From the NCBI GenBank assembly GCA_916048055.1, contig CAJZHL010000003.1, forward strand, positions 1,612,001 through 1,676,000: a stretch of DNA of 64,000 nt, given 5' to 3'. Below are positions 42,963 to 53,446 of this stretch, piece by piece (the stretch's first letter is position 1; each line of letters opens with the position of its first letter). The stretch comes from Pedinophyceae sp. YPF-701 (taxonomy: Eukaryota; Chlorophyta; Pedinophyceae). Made by a program: the position numbers and the translations under genes. Below the pieces are notes generated by a model. It was not told where the DNA came from, ran no database searches, and saw only the letters and a program-made list of their open reading frames with translations.

Positions 42963-45108
42963 CACCCGGGGTAGCAGTGGACGGAACCTCCTGCAAGCAT
43001 ATCAGATCGGCGCAGGGGCAAGTACGACGCGAGCCGTCGTCGCCGTGGGCCGCCACGTGACATGTTCAAAAGGTGCTGCAGCACACGAGGGTGCGTTCCC
43101 ACGCGTTGAGCCGCACGCTTCGCAGCGCTCAGTCAGTCGGGGCTCTCGCAGCGCACGGCTTGCGCGAAGAGCCTTCAGCGCCGACGTGACCAGCGACCGT
43201 CAACGTCCTTGCTGCAACGCTGTCTTGCCGCGAGCGGGATCGAACAGCCCCTGGGCGCCTCTCCAATACCGATCGCTGGATGAAGGTCACCCAACGCGGT
43301 GGTGGGCTCGCGGGTCGAGTCGACGACCGTGCTCACCACTCTTCACCATGATCATCTCCCATGATATGTCGTCGCTCGAACCCGTGATGGGTCTCCTGAG
43401 CTTGGATGGTTTGCACCAGGTAGATTGCGGGACCTGGCGACGTAGTGGGCGGCGAGCAGGGCGCAGAGCGCGGCTGCCGGGCACTTTGCCTACCTGCGCA
43501 GCAAGGGTCGCATGGCTCTCACGGCGCGTGCATCATCGTGTGGCACGCGTGCAGCAGCCCGCTCGCGCCGCCCACTACCACTGACATGGCCTCGATCAGC
43601 ATCGCAGGCCAGCCACGTTCGTTCGCGGCCGCAATCGGCCTCTGCTGTGCGCTGGGTGCATCGGCTCTCATAGGGACCAGCGCCGTACTAAGCGAGATTC
43701 AACATCGCTCAGCCTTGTCATAAACATCGAGGCTCGGAAATAGCGCTGCGCATGAAGCGTCGCAGCGCCGCCACAGCGCCCGACGGCGCTGGACGTTGCA
43801 ACTCGCGCCCACGCACCATTGGTGCTCGCGCGGGGCGTGGACGCGCACCTGGCACCAGTACGCCGCGTTCCCGCGCTGAGACACTTCCGAAGACCTCGCG
43901 CAGATGGCGAATGCGCGGCGGCGCCGCCGCTGTACCGCAACGAGCGCTTGGGACCCCCGCGCGCTAGACACCTCCCCCTGACCGCCGACACGACGCGACG
44001 CCGGCCCAACTGTTCCTCGCCACATCTGCGGTGGCCTCGCACAGCAAGTGCGGTCGCGGCGGGCAGCGGCTCGGGCGCGGACTCGCAGTGTCCGTCATGC
44101 CGCACGCTGCCGACGACGCCATCGTTCCTGGCGCCCGCGCGTGGCACAGGTCAAGCGGACCGGTGCTTCGTGAGACGACGCAACCGCCGACGGCTGCTGC
44201 GCGCACAGGCACGGCACGCGGCACAGCGCGACCAAGCGCGGCTTGCGGCGCCGTCACACTCCGGCGAAATGCTGGCGCAGCACGATCACATATTTTCCGT
44301 GCACAGGATGGCGACGCCCGCGCATGCGGCAGGGGGGCGCAGATCGCGCTGCTGTGGGCGCTCTGTCTGATGCTCGATACGCCTCTCCGTTGCCTGCTGA
44401 GACACCCCCACGGCGGCGGGGACGAGGCCGCACGGGCGGGCCCCGACAGGGAGGCGCTGGGCCTGACGAGCCGCGGAGATGGTGCGGCAGCTGCCATGGA
44501 GCCGGCCAGTGACGGGCCTCGCCCAGAGGCGACGAGAGGGGGTCTTGAACAGGGGTGTCAGTTGGACACCCCCTGCCGTCGATGCCCCGCGGTGCGAGGC
44601 TTCTTCACGGTGTCGTGGCGGCACGGCGTGGACAGTCACGTACCAGCGCGCAGTCGGGTGTGCAGCGGCGCGCGCACGTACGAAGGTCGCGACGCTCACG
44701 CACGCGGGGCTGCATCTGTCGGTCTGTGCTTGCGTGGGAGGGCGCGAGGCTGCCGAGCCAGTCGGAGGTGGTGAGCAGGTGCAGCTTGGACGCGGCACTG
44801 TGGTCGAGGTGCGGTCTGTATGCGCTGTCGCTGCGTGCGGGGGGCTCGTGCTGGGCAGCAGAGGGTATGTGGCGCAGCATCCGCCGCCGCAGCGAGCTGC
44901 CGTGGTTATGACGTCGTGACTTGATCATTACCATGCAGATGATCACGAGGCGGCGCGCGAGGACGATGGACGCGGGAGCGCAGGGTCCTGCGAGCGCGAG
45001 GTGACCCGCTCAGTGGTGGTTGCCTGCGCGGGGGCTCGGGAGCGACGGGTTGCGTGTGCTGATGCGACAGCAAGCAGCGACTCAACGTAGACGTCCCCGA
45101 CCTCTCAC
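42963..45108. other. Repeat-rich stretch without a recognisable gene (42963-45108)
   Basis: Upstream of paralogue B and of the LRR gene at 45109. It contains repeat block R1 (43501-43996) and a further block near 44387-44520 that recurs at 47599-47735. No exon chain was found. Confidence 0.45.
43501..43996 (+). repeat. Long repeat block R, copy 1
   Basis: About 496 bases, from GCAAGGGTCGCATGGCTCT to ACCGCCGACACGACGCG, repeated at 51169-51662 with only scattered differences (roughly 95% by eye) in the same orientation. The right third also recurs at 47857-48022. No open frame is conserved among the copies in a way that suggests coding. Confidence 0.85.
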
Positions 45109-47499
45109 ATGACGTGCAGTGACGCGCCCCGCAGAGCCCTCCGGCTCACCGACCTGCCCAGTGGCCCTCTGGCGAAAGTCTTCGGCTTGCTGAAGCCGCG
45201 GGACCGCGCGGCGCTGGCGGCGACGTCGTCGGCGTACATGAGCGCGGTGCTGCAGTGCTGCCCGGGCGGCGTGGAGCTCACGCCCAGCACGGCGCAGGTG
45301 GCCGACCAGATCATGGAGCGCCTGCACCAGCAGGGGTGTGTGGCGCCGAACGCGCGGATCGGGCGGGTGAGCGAGGAGGGGTGGGTGCTGGTGTACCGGG
45401 CGGGGGCAGACCCGCGGGACGAGGTGTCCGTGGCGGGTCTGCGCACGTTGGGAAAATGGAGCAACTTTTTCAATGGTTGCCCTGGATGGTCGTCTGATCA
45501 CAAGGGGCTGGACGACCTGCCGCCGCCGCCGCTGACCGACGGCATGACGGCGCTCGAGCACGTGGACGTGTCGCACCTCGACCGGGACTGGCTGTCGAGC
45601 GACGCGTGGCTACCTCGTGGTGCGCGTGGGAGCGTGAAGACTCTGAACGCGTTTCGGAGCGGGCTGCGACGCGTGCCGGAGGGGATGGGGTCGCTGGAGG
45701 AGGTGGACGTCGTGGATTGCGAGCGCATCGATGCAAGCGCGTGGCTGCCAGTGTCGAGCCGCCCAGCGCTGAGGGTGCTCCTGGGTGGCGATAGCATCGA
45801 CCGCGTGCCGGAAGATCTCCCGGCGCTCGAGAGACTAAAATTCAAGCGAGGGCCCCAGAAATGCGCACCAAACTGGCTGCCGTCGAGCTCCGCCTGCAGC
45901 TTGAGGGGGCTCGACCTGGACGCGTGGGAAATACAGGGACTCCCCCCCGGCATGAGCGCACTGGAGGAGCTGACCGTGAGACGTCGCCTATATCAGGAGG
46001 GGGAGATCATTCATGTTCTCGGCTCGAGGCCGCGGCAGCTGGTCTGTACAGCGTGCTCCATCAAATACGTACCGCCGCACATGACGGTCCTGAAGAAGCT
46101 GACGCTCGTTGACTGCGTGGGGCTGTGCGAGGACTTCCTGGACGAGGCCTCGTGCGCGTCGCTGGTCGAGGTGAAGATCGTGCGGTCCAGCGTGCGTCGG
46201 ATGCCTTCTGGGATGGTGTCGCTGCAGAAGCTGACGCTCGTTGACTGCGTGGGGCTGTGCGAGGACTTCCTGGACGAGGCCTCGTGCGCGTCGCTGGTCG
46301 AGGTGAAGATCGTGCGGTCCAGCGTGCGTCGGATGCCTTCTGGGATGGTGTCGCTGCAGAAGCTGACGCTCGTTGACTGCGTGGGGCTGTGCGAGGACTT
46401 CCTGGACGAGGCCTCGTGCGCGTCGCTGGTCGAGTTGAAGATCGAGCGGCCCAGCGTGCGTCGGATGCCTGCCGGGATGGTGTCGCTGCAGAAGCTGACG
46501 CTGAGTGACTTTTACAGACGTCCGATCGACCTGGCCGACGACTGGCTGCCGGCAGACTCGGTGCGGCAGCTCCGCTACCTCGACGTGGCGGGAACGACCG
46601 TCCGTCGCGTCCCGGCTTCTGCAACGCACCTCGAAACGCTGATTGTGCGCTACTGCAAGAACCTGGACGAGCACTGGATCGACGACGGCGTGGCGGCAGC
46701 GCTGCGGGAGCTGGACGTGCGAAGCACGGGCGTGCGCGGCCTTCCTGGTAACATGACACAGCTCAGGAAGCTAGATGTGTCATGGTGCGCCAGCTTTGAC
46801 GCCAGCTGGCTGAGCGCGAGCGTGCGGGAGACGCTGCAGGAGCTCCGTGCCGAAAAATGTACGAACCTGTGCGAGGTGCCGGCTGGGATGAGGGCGCTGG
46901 AGGTACTCGACGTCTCGGATTGCAAGACGCTGGATGCAAACAAGATCCCGAAAACCTCCAGACGCAAGCTGCGGGTCCTGGATGCTGAATGGACGGCGAC
47001 GACGTGCGTGCGGGACATGCCGGCGCTGGAGGAGCTCAAGGTCGCGGGTTGCAAGGCACTGGATGCGAGCAAGATCCCGGAGACCTCCAGACGCAAGCTG
47101 CGCGTCCTGGATGCATCGTACACAGCGACGACGTGCGTGCGGGGCATGCCGGCGCTGGAGGAGCTGGACGTGTCGTGGTGCAACGTTCGGTCGGACTTCA
47201 TCGACCGGGAATCGGCGAGAGGGTTGAAGAAGCTGGACCTCTATAGGACACTTGTGTCGGAGCTTCCCGAGGGCCTGGAGGCAATTGAAGAGATCAGAGT
47301 CGGTGTAGAGTGCGAGGAGAAGGAGACTGGCCTCACGATGGACGATCTAGGCTGGACGCAGAGGCTGCCCAAGGGACAGACCGTCATCGTGACGGAGGGT
47401 GGTCGAAAGTTCAGGGTGCGGGACGGCAAGAGCGTAGACGTACGGGCGCGTAGACGTCGACGGGCTGGGGAGAGCTCGCAACAGCGCACTGAGCTGTGA
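45109..47499 (+). CDS. LRR protein with F-box-like N-terminus and three tandem 44-residue repeats
   Basis: Intronless, ATG at 45109 to TGA at 47497-47499, 796 residues. Residues about 12-50 (LTDLPSGPLAKVFGLLKPRD, then RAALAATSSAY) fit an F-box-like motif. The rest is an LRR array of the same kind as the gene at 15963-18056, with units such as GSVKTLNAFRSGLRRVPEGM and LRKLDVSWCASFDASWL. Three near-identical 44-residue units lie at 46096-46491. The C-terminus is basic (RARRRRRAGESS). F-box LRR proteins normally recruit substrates to SCF ubiquitin ligases; that role is possible but rests on a weak F-box. It lies between repeat blocks R1 and R2, consistent with spread by segmental duplication. 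Confidence 0.78.
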   Translation: MTCSDAPRRALRLTDLPSGPLAKVFGLLKPRDRAALAATSSAYMSAVLQCCPGGVELTPSTAQVADQIMERLHQQGCVAPNARIGRVSEEGWVLVYRAGADPRDEVSVAGLRTLGKWSNFFNGCPGWSSDHKGLDDLPPPPLTDGMTALEHVDVSHLDRDWLSSDAWLPRGARGSVKTLNAFRSGLRRVPEGMGSLEEVDVVDCERIDASAWLPVSSRPALRVLLGGDSIDRVPEDLPALERLKFKRGPQKCAPNWLPSSSACSLRGLDLDAWEIQGLPPGMSALEELTVRRRLYQEGEIIHVLGSRPRQLVCTACSIKYVPPHMTVLKKLTLVDCVGLCEDFLDEASCASLVEVKIVRSSVRRMPSGMVSLQKLTLVDCVGLCEDFLDEASCASLVEVKIVRSSVRRMPSGMVSLQKLTLVDCVGLCEDFLDEASCASLVELKIERPSVRRMPAGMVSLQKLTLSDFYRRPIDLADDWLPADSVRQLRYLDVAGTTVRRVPASATHLETLIVRYCKNLDEHWIDDGVAAALRELDVRSTGVRGLPGNMTQLRKLDVSWCASFDASWLSASVRETLQELRAEKCTNLCEVPAGMRALEVLDVSDCKTLDANKIPKTSRRKLRVLDAEWTATTCVRDMPALEELKVAGCKALDASKIPETSRRKLRVLDASYTATTCVRGMPALEELDVSWCNVRSDFIDRESARGLKKLDLYRTLVSELPEGLEAIEEIRVGVECEEKETGLTMDDLGWTQRLPKGQTVIVTEGGRKFRVRDGKSVDVRARRRRRAGESSQQRTEL
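46096..46491 (+). repeat. Three tandem 132-base units inside LRR gene
   Basis: Units 46096-46227, 46228-46359 and 46360-46491 encode KLTLVDCVGLCEDFLDEASC and following residues. The first two are identical; the third differs at a few positions (VRSS to ERPS, SGM to AGM). Unit length is a multiple of three, so the frame is kept. Confidence 0.9.
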
Positions 47500-47856
47500 C
47501 GTCTTCGCGATCGTCGCGTGGCGCGTGACGGTGCGCTGTGGCTCCGATGTGTCACGGGCCGACGCCTCGTGCTGCCCAACGCTCAATACGCCCCCCCCAG
47601 CGCCTGCTGAGACACCCCCCCGGCAGCCGGCGACGAGGCATCACGGACGGTGCCCGACCGGGACGCGGGGCTGGGCATGACGAGCCGCGCAGGGGCGGGC
47701 TTGGTATCTGCCATGGAGGGGTCGGTGACGGGCTGCTGCGCGCACGGACGCGGCGCGCGGCACAGCGCGACCAAGCGCGGTCGATTGCGGAGACAGTGAC
47801 CCATGACGGATAGGGTTGACATGCGCCCGTGTGTCTAGGGGCACCCTTCTGCACGC

Positions 47857-48022
47857 GCGAGGCGTGGACGCGCACCTGGCACCAGTACGCCGCGTTCCCG
47901 TGTCGAGACACTCCCGAAGACCTCGCGCAGACGGCGAATGCGCGGCGGCGCCGCCGCTGTACAGCAAAGAGCGCTTGGGACCCCCATGCGCCACACTTCC
48001 CCCTGACCGCCGACACGACGCG
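47857..48022 (+). repeat. Long repeat block R, copy 2 (partial)
   Basis: Corresponds to the right third of R1 and R3, from GCGTGGACGCGCACCTGGC to ACCGCCGACACGACGCG, with more changes than R1 and R3 show to each other. It runs almost directly into the kinase fragment at 48101. Confidence 0.8.
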
Positions 48023-48100
48023 GTTCGGACGCGACCATGTCTCGCTGCGTGTGTACTGGCCTCAGATAGCCAGTGCGGTCGCGGCGGGCAGCGGCTTCCT

Positions 48101-48480
48101 TCCGTTCCCGACGGTTCGACGAAAACACCCCCAACCAGTTCAAGGGGGGCATTTCCAGCCTGCCGTCGCACCTGTACCCGGTGGCGCGCGAAAACCCTGC
48201 TCCCACGGGTGCTCCTCGCCGACCCGACAAAGCGCGTCACCATCCTCGAGGTCCGCCAGCACCCGTGGTTCACCGAGATGCAAGCGGACCACGTCTTCCA
48301 CCTCCAGCTCGATGCGGACACCGTGGACGAGGTCTGCCTGCTCGCGTTCGCGTGCACGCCGTACACGAGCGGCATCGTGGACCGCGCGACGCACAGCCGC
48401 ACGCCATCGATGCTGCAGGCCTTGGCGCACACGGCGTCCTTTGCTGCATCTGGTGTGTGCCCGGGGGACGTCGCAGGCAG
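48101..48480 (+). pseudogene. SnRK1/AMPK-alpha kinase C-lobe plus UBA-like fragment, copy 1 (decayed)
   Basis: Reads FDENTPNQFKGGISSLPSHL, YPVARE, then after a one-base frame change LLPRVLLADPTKRVTI and VRQHPWF, then DADTVDEVCLLAFACTPYTS, which resembles the UBA-like segment that follows the kinase domain in SnRK1. The frame change is at AAAA 48191-48194, the same place as in the copy at 41484-41686. No N-lobe, ATP site or activation loop is present. The shared frameshift means the fragment was already dead when it was duplicated, unless both reflect one parental error. Confidence 0.78.
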
Positions 48481-48607
48481 CGAGCAAGTGCGCACGCGGT
48501 TCACACCCGACCGTCGAAGCGAGCGACGACCTTCGCTTCCCGCCGCTGGCGCGCGTCCCGTGTCCTCCCGCGCTCGTGCAAACGCTGCCCGTCGTCACCG
48601 CCCCGCT

Positions 48608-51023
48608 CTAGCGGATACTGTCGACGTAAAGTTTGACCCGCCTCACCAGACTGTTCGAAGCGGCGTTGGAATCGTCCCCCCACCCCGCGCGCTGCGCACA
48701 GCGCACCTTGTCGTAGAGGCGCCCAACCTCCCGCTCCATCGAGCCTCTCACGTGGCAGATTTCATCGTAGCACGTCGTCATCGTGAGCTGCGCTGTCAGC
48801 ACCTTGGGTCTTCCAGGCACGTGGCGGGACCTTGCCGACGCGATCGCCGCGTCGACCAACGAGTGCATCCCGTCCAGGGCGGCCGAGCCGGGCTTGCAGA
48901 GCCCGAGGTCGACAACCTCCAGCGCGCTGCTCGCCGCAAACGCATCCGCGAAAGCGACCGGCACGGACTCGTCGAAGAGGCCCCGAAGCCGCTGCCGATG
49001 GCCGCTCCGCTTGCGGCTTTGTTCGCCGAGGCTGATGCGCTGCACGCGGGACGGGGCGCGGAGAGAGCGCGCCAAGGCAAGAGCTCCGGGCGTCTCGATG
49101 CGGTTCCTGCGCAGCTCCACCTCCCGGAGGACGGCGTTCTGCTTCAGACCGGCTGCGAGAGCAGCGGCGCCCTCGTCGCCGACGTCGCACCCGCAGAGCT
49201 CGAGCGACTCGAGCGCGTGGTTCGTCGCCAGCGCGCGCCCGAGTGCGGCAGCACCCTCCGTGCCTACTGGGCTGTCGTGGACGCGGAGACTGCGCAGCAC
49301 TTGGTTGTGCTCCAGAGCGCGTCCCAGCGCCACAAACCCCTGCGTCTCCCGCGCGTGAGCGAGCTCCAGTGTCCCCAGCGTGCGACCGAGCGCTCCGTCC
49401 GCGAGGGCCTTCGCAAGCTCGGCCACGACACCGGGCGCCAGCGGCGGGAACGGACTTTGGCCGATGTGCAGCACCGTGCACGGCCTCAGCGACAGCGCGT
49501 CGAACAAGGCGGCCCCGTTGTTCTGGATGGTGGGCACGTGCAGCTCCCGCAGACCGCTCCCCTGCCTCACGGCCGTCGCGACTTTGCCGGGGAAGTCGGG
49601 CATGTGTCGTGCTGAGGGCAGGTACAGGCACTCGAGCGTCGTGTTCTGCTGCAGGCCGTCCATCAGGGCGGAGACGCCGTCCGCGGACGGGGCGCGGTCG
49701 CAGTAGACGTGCAGCTCCCGCAACGTGCTGTTCCGCGCGAGCCCGGCGCCCAGAGCCTCGCCGAGCAGCGTGAACCCGTCGGACGACTGCCACGCAAGAC
49801 CAATGGCTGCGGCCTCGTCGCCGAGATACCACTCCTTCTCTTGGTCGATCGGTCCGTCTCTCTCGTCGTAGACGTCCCTCATCATGAGAGTCCGCAGCGC
49901 CGTGTTCGTGCGCAGCATCCGCTCGAGCGCGTCGACATCAGCCCTGCTCAGATGTTTCGACTCGATTCGCAGCATCACCTCCACGACCGACTCGTGCGCA
50001 CCGAGCATGTCGAGCAGCGCGACAAACGCCGACGGCTGGACCGTGAAAGGCAGCGTCAGCTCGCGGATCGCCTCCATGCCAGAGATCTGCAACGTGCGGC
50101 GGTTCCAGGCCCGGTTGAATGACGTGGCGCTCAGATCAACGACCTCAGGCACAACACGCGCACGAGCACGAGCGCGCCATGCATGCAGTGCGCGTGGAGC
50201 GCACCGCGTCGAAGAGCGCCAAAACGCCGTCGGGCGACGCGTCCATGCCGCCATCGTCGTCCAGGATGTGCAGCTGCTCCAGGCGTTTGGCGCCGCGCAG
50301 CGCGTCGACAAGGTCCGCGAAGCACGTGCTCGACAGCGGAAATCGATACAGCGTGAGATCGCGCAGGTTGTCCGCCACGGACGGTCGGGGCAGCAGGTCC
50401 AGCAGCGCAGGTCCAATCTCCTTCGAACGGCTGTCTGTGAATCCCCGAATGGCGTCCTTGTCTCCCATGGCTACGACGCCGCGGAGCTTGAGCGGGCTGC
50501 CGAGCTTGTCGCACTGCTTCACCACCTTGGCAAGGTTCAGGAACGGCACTTGGCCGCCCTCAAAGTAGGCATCGGGACTTCGACCGTCGTCGCTGTCTAC
50601 GGGGCTGACCCCGCAGCCCGAGTCTTCGTCGTCAAGCACGTCCAGCAGCGGGCCCACCTCGTCGGCAGCGACCACTGCCTCGGCCAGCTCCTTCACGCAC
50701 ACGCTTCCCAGCGCGGGCCTCGCACCGCGCGTGAGCGTCATGTGCTCGGCGATCGACCGCAGCAGGGCGCCGCCCGCGGACAGCCGGGGCGTCGCGCGGG
50801 TCCCCCGCAGCACCGCCACCAGCGCGCTCCACGACGTCGCTGCCACGCTGCGCTTGCTGTCGTCGGGCAGCGCCTGCAGCACCGCGGGCACGCCGTGAAG
50901 CAGCTCCTCGAAGGCCGACCCCTGCGTGATACGGAGCGGCGACGCGGGGCCGTGGGTCAGGCGCCGGCACGATGACGACGCACCGCAGCCAAGATGTGTC
51001 ACATGGTGGGTGGGGCCCACCAT
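48608..51023 (-). CDS. LRR_RI protein with divergent N-terminal domain
   Basis: Two exons, 51023-50205 and 50143-48608, separated by a 61-base intron in phase 0 (donor GCG|GTGCGC, acceptor CTGAG|GTC), 784 residues. The N-terminal part has a helix (VLQALPDDSKRSVAATSWSA) like the F-box-like region of the other LRR genes here. The C-terminal two thirds hold RI-type repeats: LRTLMMRDVY, STLRELHVYCDRAPSADGV, LRSLRVHDSPVGTEGAAALG and LESLELCGCDVGDEGAAALA, then a charged tail. The start codon lies in the right arm of a perfect inverted repeat (51001-51025). No catalytic domain is visible. Role unknown; protein binding is likely. Confidence 0.8.
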
Positions 51024-51025
51024 GT
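51001..51025. repeat. Perfect inverted repeat over a start codon
   Basis: ACATGGTGGG and CCCACCATGT, 10-base arms with a 5-base loop (TGGGG). The ATG of the minus-strand LRR gene is within the right arm. It could form a hairpin at the mRNA start. Confidence 0.9.
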
Positions 51026-52218
51026 TGCCGAGGTCGCGTCAGGGGGCCTTGCTGCAGCGGGTAGGCGTGGTTGGCGCTGCTAGCGTCGTGTGTGCGAGGC
51101 CGAGATGCGCGGCTCCGCCGCTGCCGTCCGAGGCGGCCGCGACGCGCCGTTCCCCGGATATCTGCAGAGCAAGGGTCGCATGGCTCTTACGGCGCGTGAA
51201 TCATCGTGTGGCACGCGCGCAGCAGCCCGCTCGCGCTGGCAACTACCAATGACATGGCCCCGGCCAGCGTCGCAGGGCAGCACGTTCGTTCGCGGCCGCA
51301 ATCGGCCTCTGCTGTGCGCTGGGTGCATCGGCTCTCATAGGGACCAGCGCCGTACTAAGCGAGATCCAACATCGCTCAGCCTCGTCATCAACATCGAGGC
51401 TCGGAAATAGCGCTGCGCATGAAGCGTCGCAGCGCCGCCACAGCGCCCGACGGCGCTGGACGTTGCAACTCGCGCCCACGCACCATTGGTGCTCGCGCGG
51501 GGCGTGGACGCGCACCTGGCACCAGTACGCCGCGTTCCCGCGCTGAGACACTTCCGAAGACCTGGCGCAGACGGCGAATGCGCGGCGGCGCTGCCGCTGT
51601 ACCGCAACGAGCGCTTGGGACCCCCGCGCCACACACCTCCCCCTGACCGCCGACACGACGCGGTCGAGGCGGCCGCGCGACGCCGTCCTGCCTCCACTCG
51701 TCCGCGAGGCTACTTCTGCACGTCGCCTCTTGTCTTGAGGCGCAACGGAGAGGGAGATGATGCAAGTGAGTGAGCACTGCCCCAGAACCTGGCCAACGAT
51801 CAAACCAGCGTTGCCTACGAGCAGCTGCATACCAGGCCCTCCTCGTGGCACGTTTCGCGCGATCGCGGACGGGTCGACGTCGCCCGTGCGCCGCGGCATC
51901 CGCGCCTCGGGAACCCACGCCATCCGTGCGTCACACGGCCCGCTCGCCGAGCGCCCGGGGACGTTCGGGGCGCAGCGTGCGACGCGTCACGCCGAAGACA
52001 GGGCGATCCGTCCCTGGAGGCAGTCGTCGGTGGTCATCCGCGCGCACGCCGGCCGGCAGGGCGACGCTGGTTTGACTTGCTGGGAGCACCGCTGCCGCGC
52101 AGCTCTGGCGAGCTTTCTCCGCCCCCCCACGGCGGCCTCCTGGCCCGGCTCCCCGCACCCGCGGCCGCCCACACGGCCTGGCCGACGCCGACAGCGCGTC
52201 TCGCACTCTCCGCTGCCG
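51024..52218. other. Gap containing repeat R copy 3 (51024-52218)
   Basis: Divergent region between the minus-strand LRR gene and the plus-strand gene at 52219. Its left half is repeat R3. The rest is without recognisable genes. Confidence 0.45.
51169..51662 (+). repeat. Long repeat block R, copy 3
   Basis: About 494 bases nearly identical to 43501-43996. Shared text includes GCAAGGGTCGCATGGCTCT, GTGCGCTGGGTGCATCGGCT and GCGCACCTGGCACCAGTACG. It lies about 7.6 kb from copy 1, flanking the LRR gene pair on the other side. Confidence 0.85.
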
Positions 52219-52910
52219 ATGCAGGGTGGTGGCCCCGGCCTGGGGGGCTCCCTGTGGGACCAGGAGGAGTGGCCGGGGGCGGAGAAAGACCCGGGCTCCG
52301 TGTGGAGCCATGAGGTGTGGCAGGACGAGGAGAACGAGGAGCTGGCGAAGAAGAGCCTCGTGGAATACGTGATGCTCTTCGAGCACACACGCGACGAGGC
52401 CACCGCGCTCGTCGCCAGCGCCTGGTCCACGTCGCCGCGCGTCACCCTGCACGAGAACCTGTACAGAGACAGCAAGCTGCAGGACTCCATGCGCCGCTGC
52501 AAGGGGGTACCGGCGCCCCTGCGCCACCTTCCCGTCGCGCATTCTTACGAAAAAAAAGCCTCGATGCGTTCCCACCTCGATGCGGAACAGTGGCAGTGAG
52601 GCCCCCGACCGATTGCTACCGCGGCGAAGCGCACGTCCGTGCGCACCCCCGACCTCGCTGCCTGCACGTCACGACCTCGCACGCGTCACATGCCCCCCGC
52701 GCCCTCCGCCGCCGCAGCTTCATGCGCGTCCTGGACGCTGAAGGTCTGGTTCCGCGCGCAACGGGGCCCGAGCTCGCGTCCCCTCTCCAGGGGGTCCTCG
52801 CCGTGTACTTCAGCGCGCTCGACCACCTGAAGGGCACCAACGAAGAGCGCGAGCAGTTCTGGATCCCAGAGAGCGTCTTCCGGTTCATCATCGAGCTCGT
52901 CACCCGCTGA
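52219..52910 (+). CDS. Small two-exon protein of unknown family
   Basis: Exons 52219-52595 and 52718-52910, phase 2, 189 residues. Start ATG at 52219 follows GCTGCCG. Exon 1 encodes an acidic, Trp-rich start (LWDQEEWPGAEKDPGSVWSH) and a helical part (KSLVEYVMLFEHTRDEATAL). Exon 2 encodes ASPLQGVLAVYFSALDHLKG and FWIPESVFRFIIELVTR. The donor chosen (GGCA|GTGAGG) keeps phase; a donor at 52506 (GGGG|GTACCG) would not. I recognise no domain, though the helical pattern and regular codon usage look like a real gene. The exon 1 end is the uncertain part. Confidence 0.5.
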
Positions 52911-53446
52911 CACAGCGGACTGTGAGGACCGCGCTGGTGATCCGCGCGCCCCGCACGGCCATGGACGTTCTCGCGGCGCACAGGAACAAGTCTCGTGTCA
53001 CAGGGGGGGCTGCGGCCGCCAGGTCACTCACCTGGGCGGCTGCGGCCCCTTGGGACGGCGCGGCGAGGCGCGGCGCGGCAGGTGCCGCCGGGCCGCGCAG
53101 CGTCACGGTCCATCTAGCACCAGGCGGGTCGCAACGTGGTGAACAGGCGAGCAAGTGCGCGTGCAATCCGAGGGGGGGGGGAGGGGGGGAAGGGAAGTAA
53201 GCCGAATGCAAGTGGGTCAAATTCAAGCAGCTAGAAGGTGGTTGGTGTTGATTCCTGCCCAGTGTCAAGCCGTCCGCTCGCCGTGCGGTGTGGAACGGCC
53301 CGCGCTGGCCTCCTGCCACGCTGCTGGCGCGATGCCGCGCCGGCGCAGCGTGACTCCAGTTCTCTCTCTGTTGTCTCTCGGTAGTTGAAGCAGCTACAGC
53401 TACAGCAGCAGCGTCCCAGTCGGTCGTAGTTGCCCGCGACTCGTCT
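52911..53446. other. Convergent intergenic region (52911-53446)
   Basis: 3' ends of the flanking genes meet here. It contains a G-run tract at 53168-53195. No gene was recognised. Confidence 0.45.

Larger units (their letters stand above)
47500..48607. other. Repeat and pseudogene stretch (47500-48607)
   Basis: Between two LRR genes in convergent orientation. It contains a rearranged block (47599-47735, similar to 44387-44520), repeat R copy 2, and kinase fragment copy 1. No intact gene was seen. Confidence 0.5.

Noticed and set aside
43225-43265. TTCGATC on the minus strand, resembling a tRNA T loop
   Set aside because: Flanking bases do not form a T stem, and no acceptor or anticodon stem can be folded at the right spacing.
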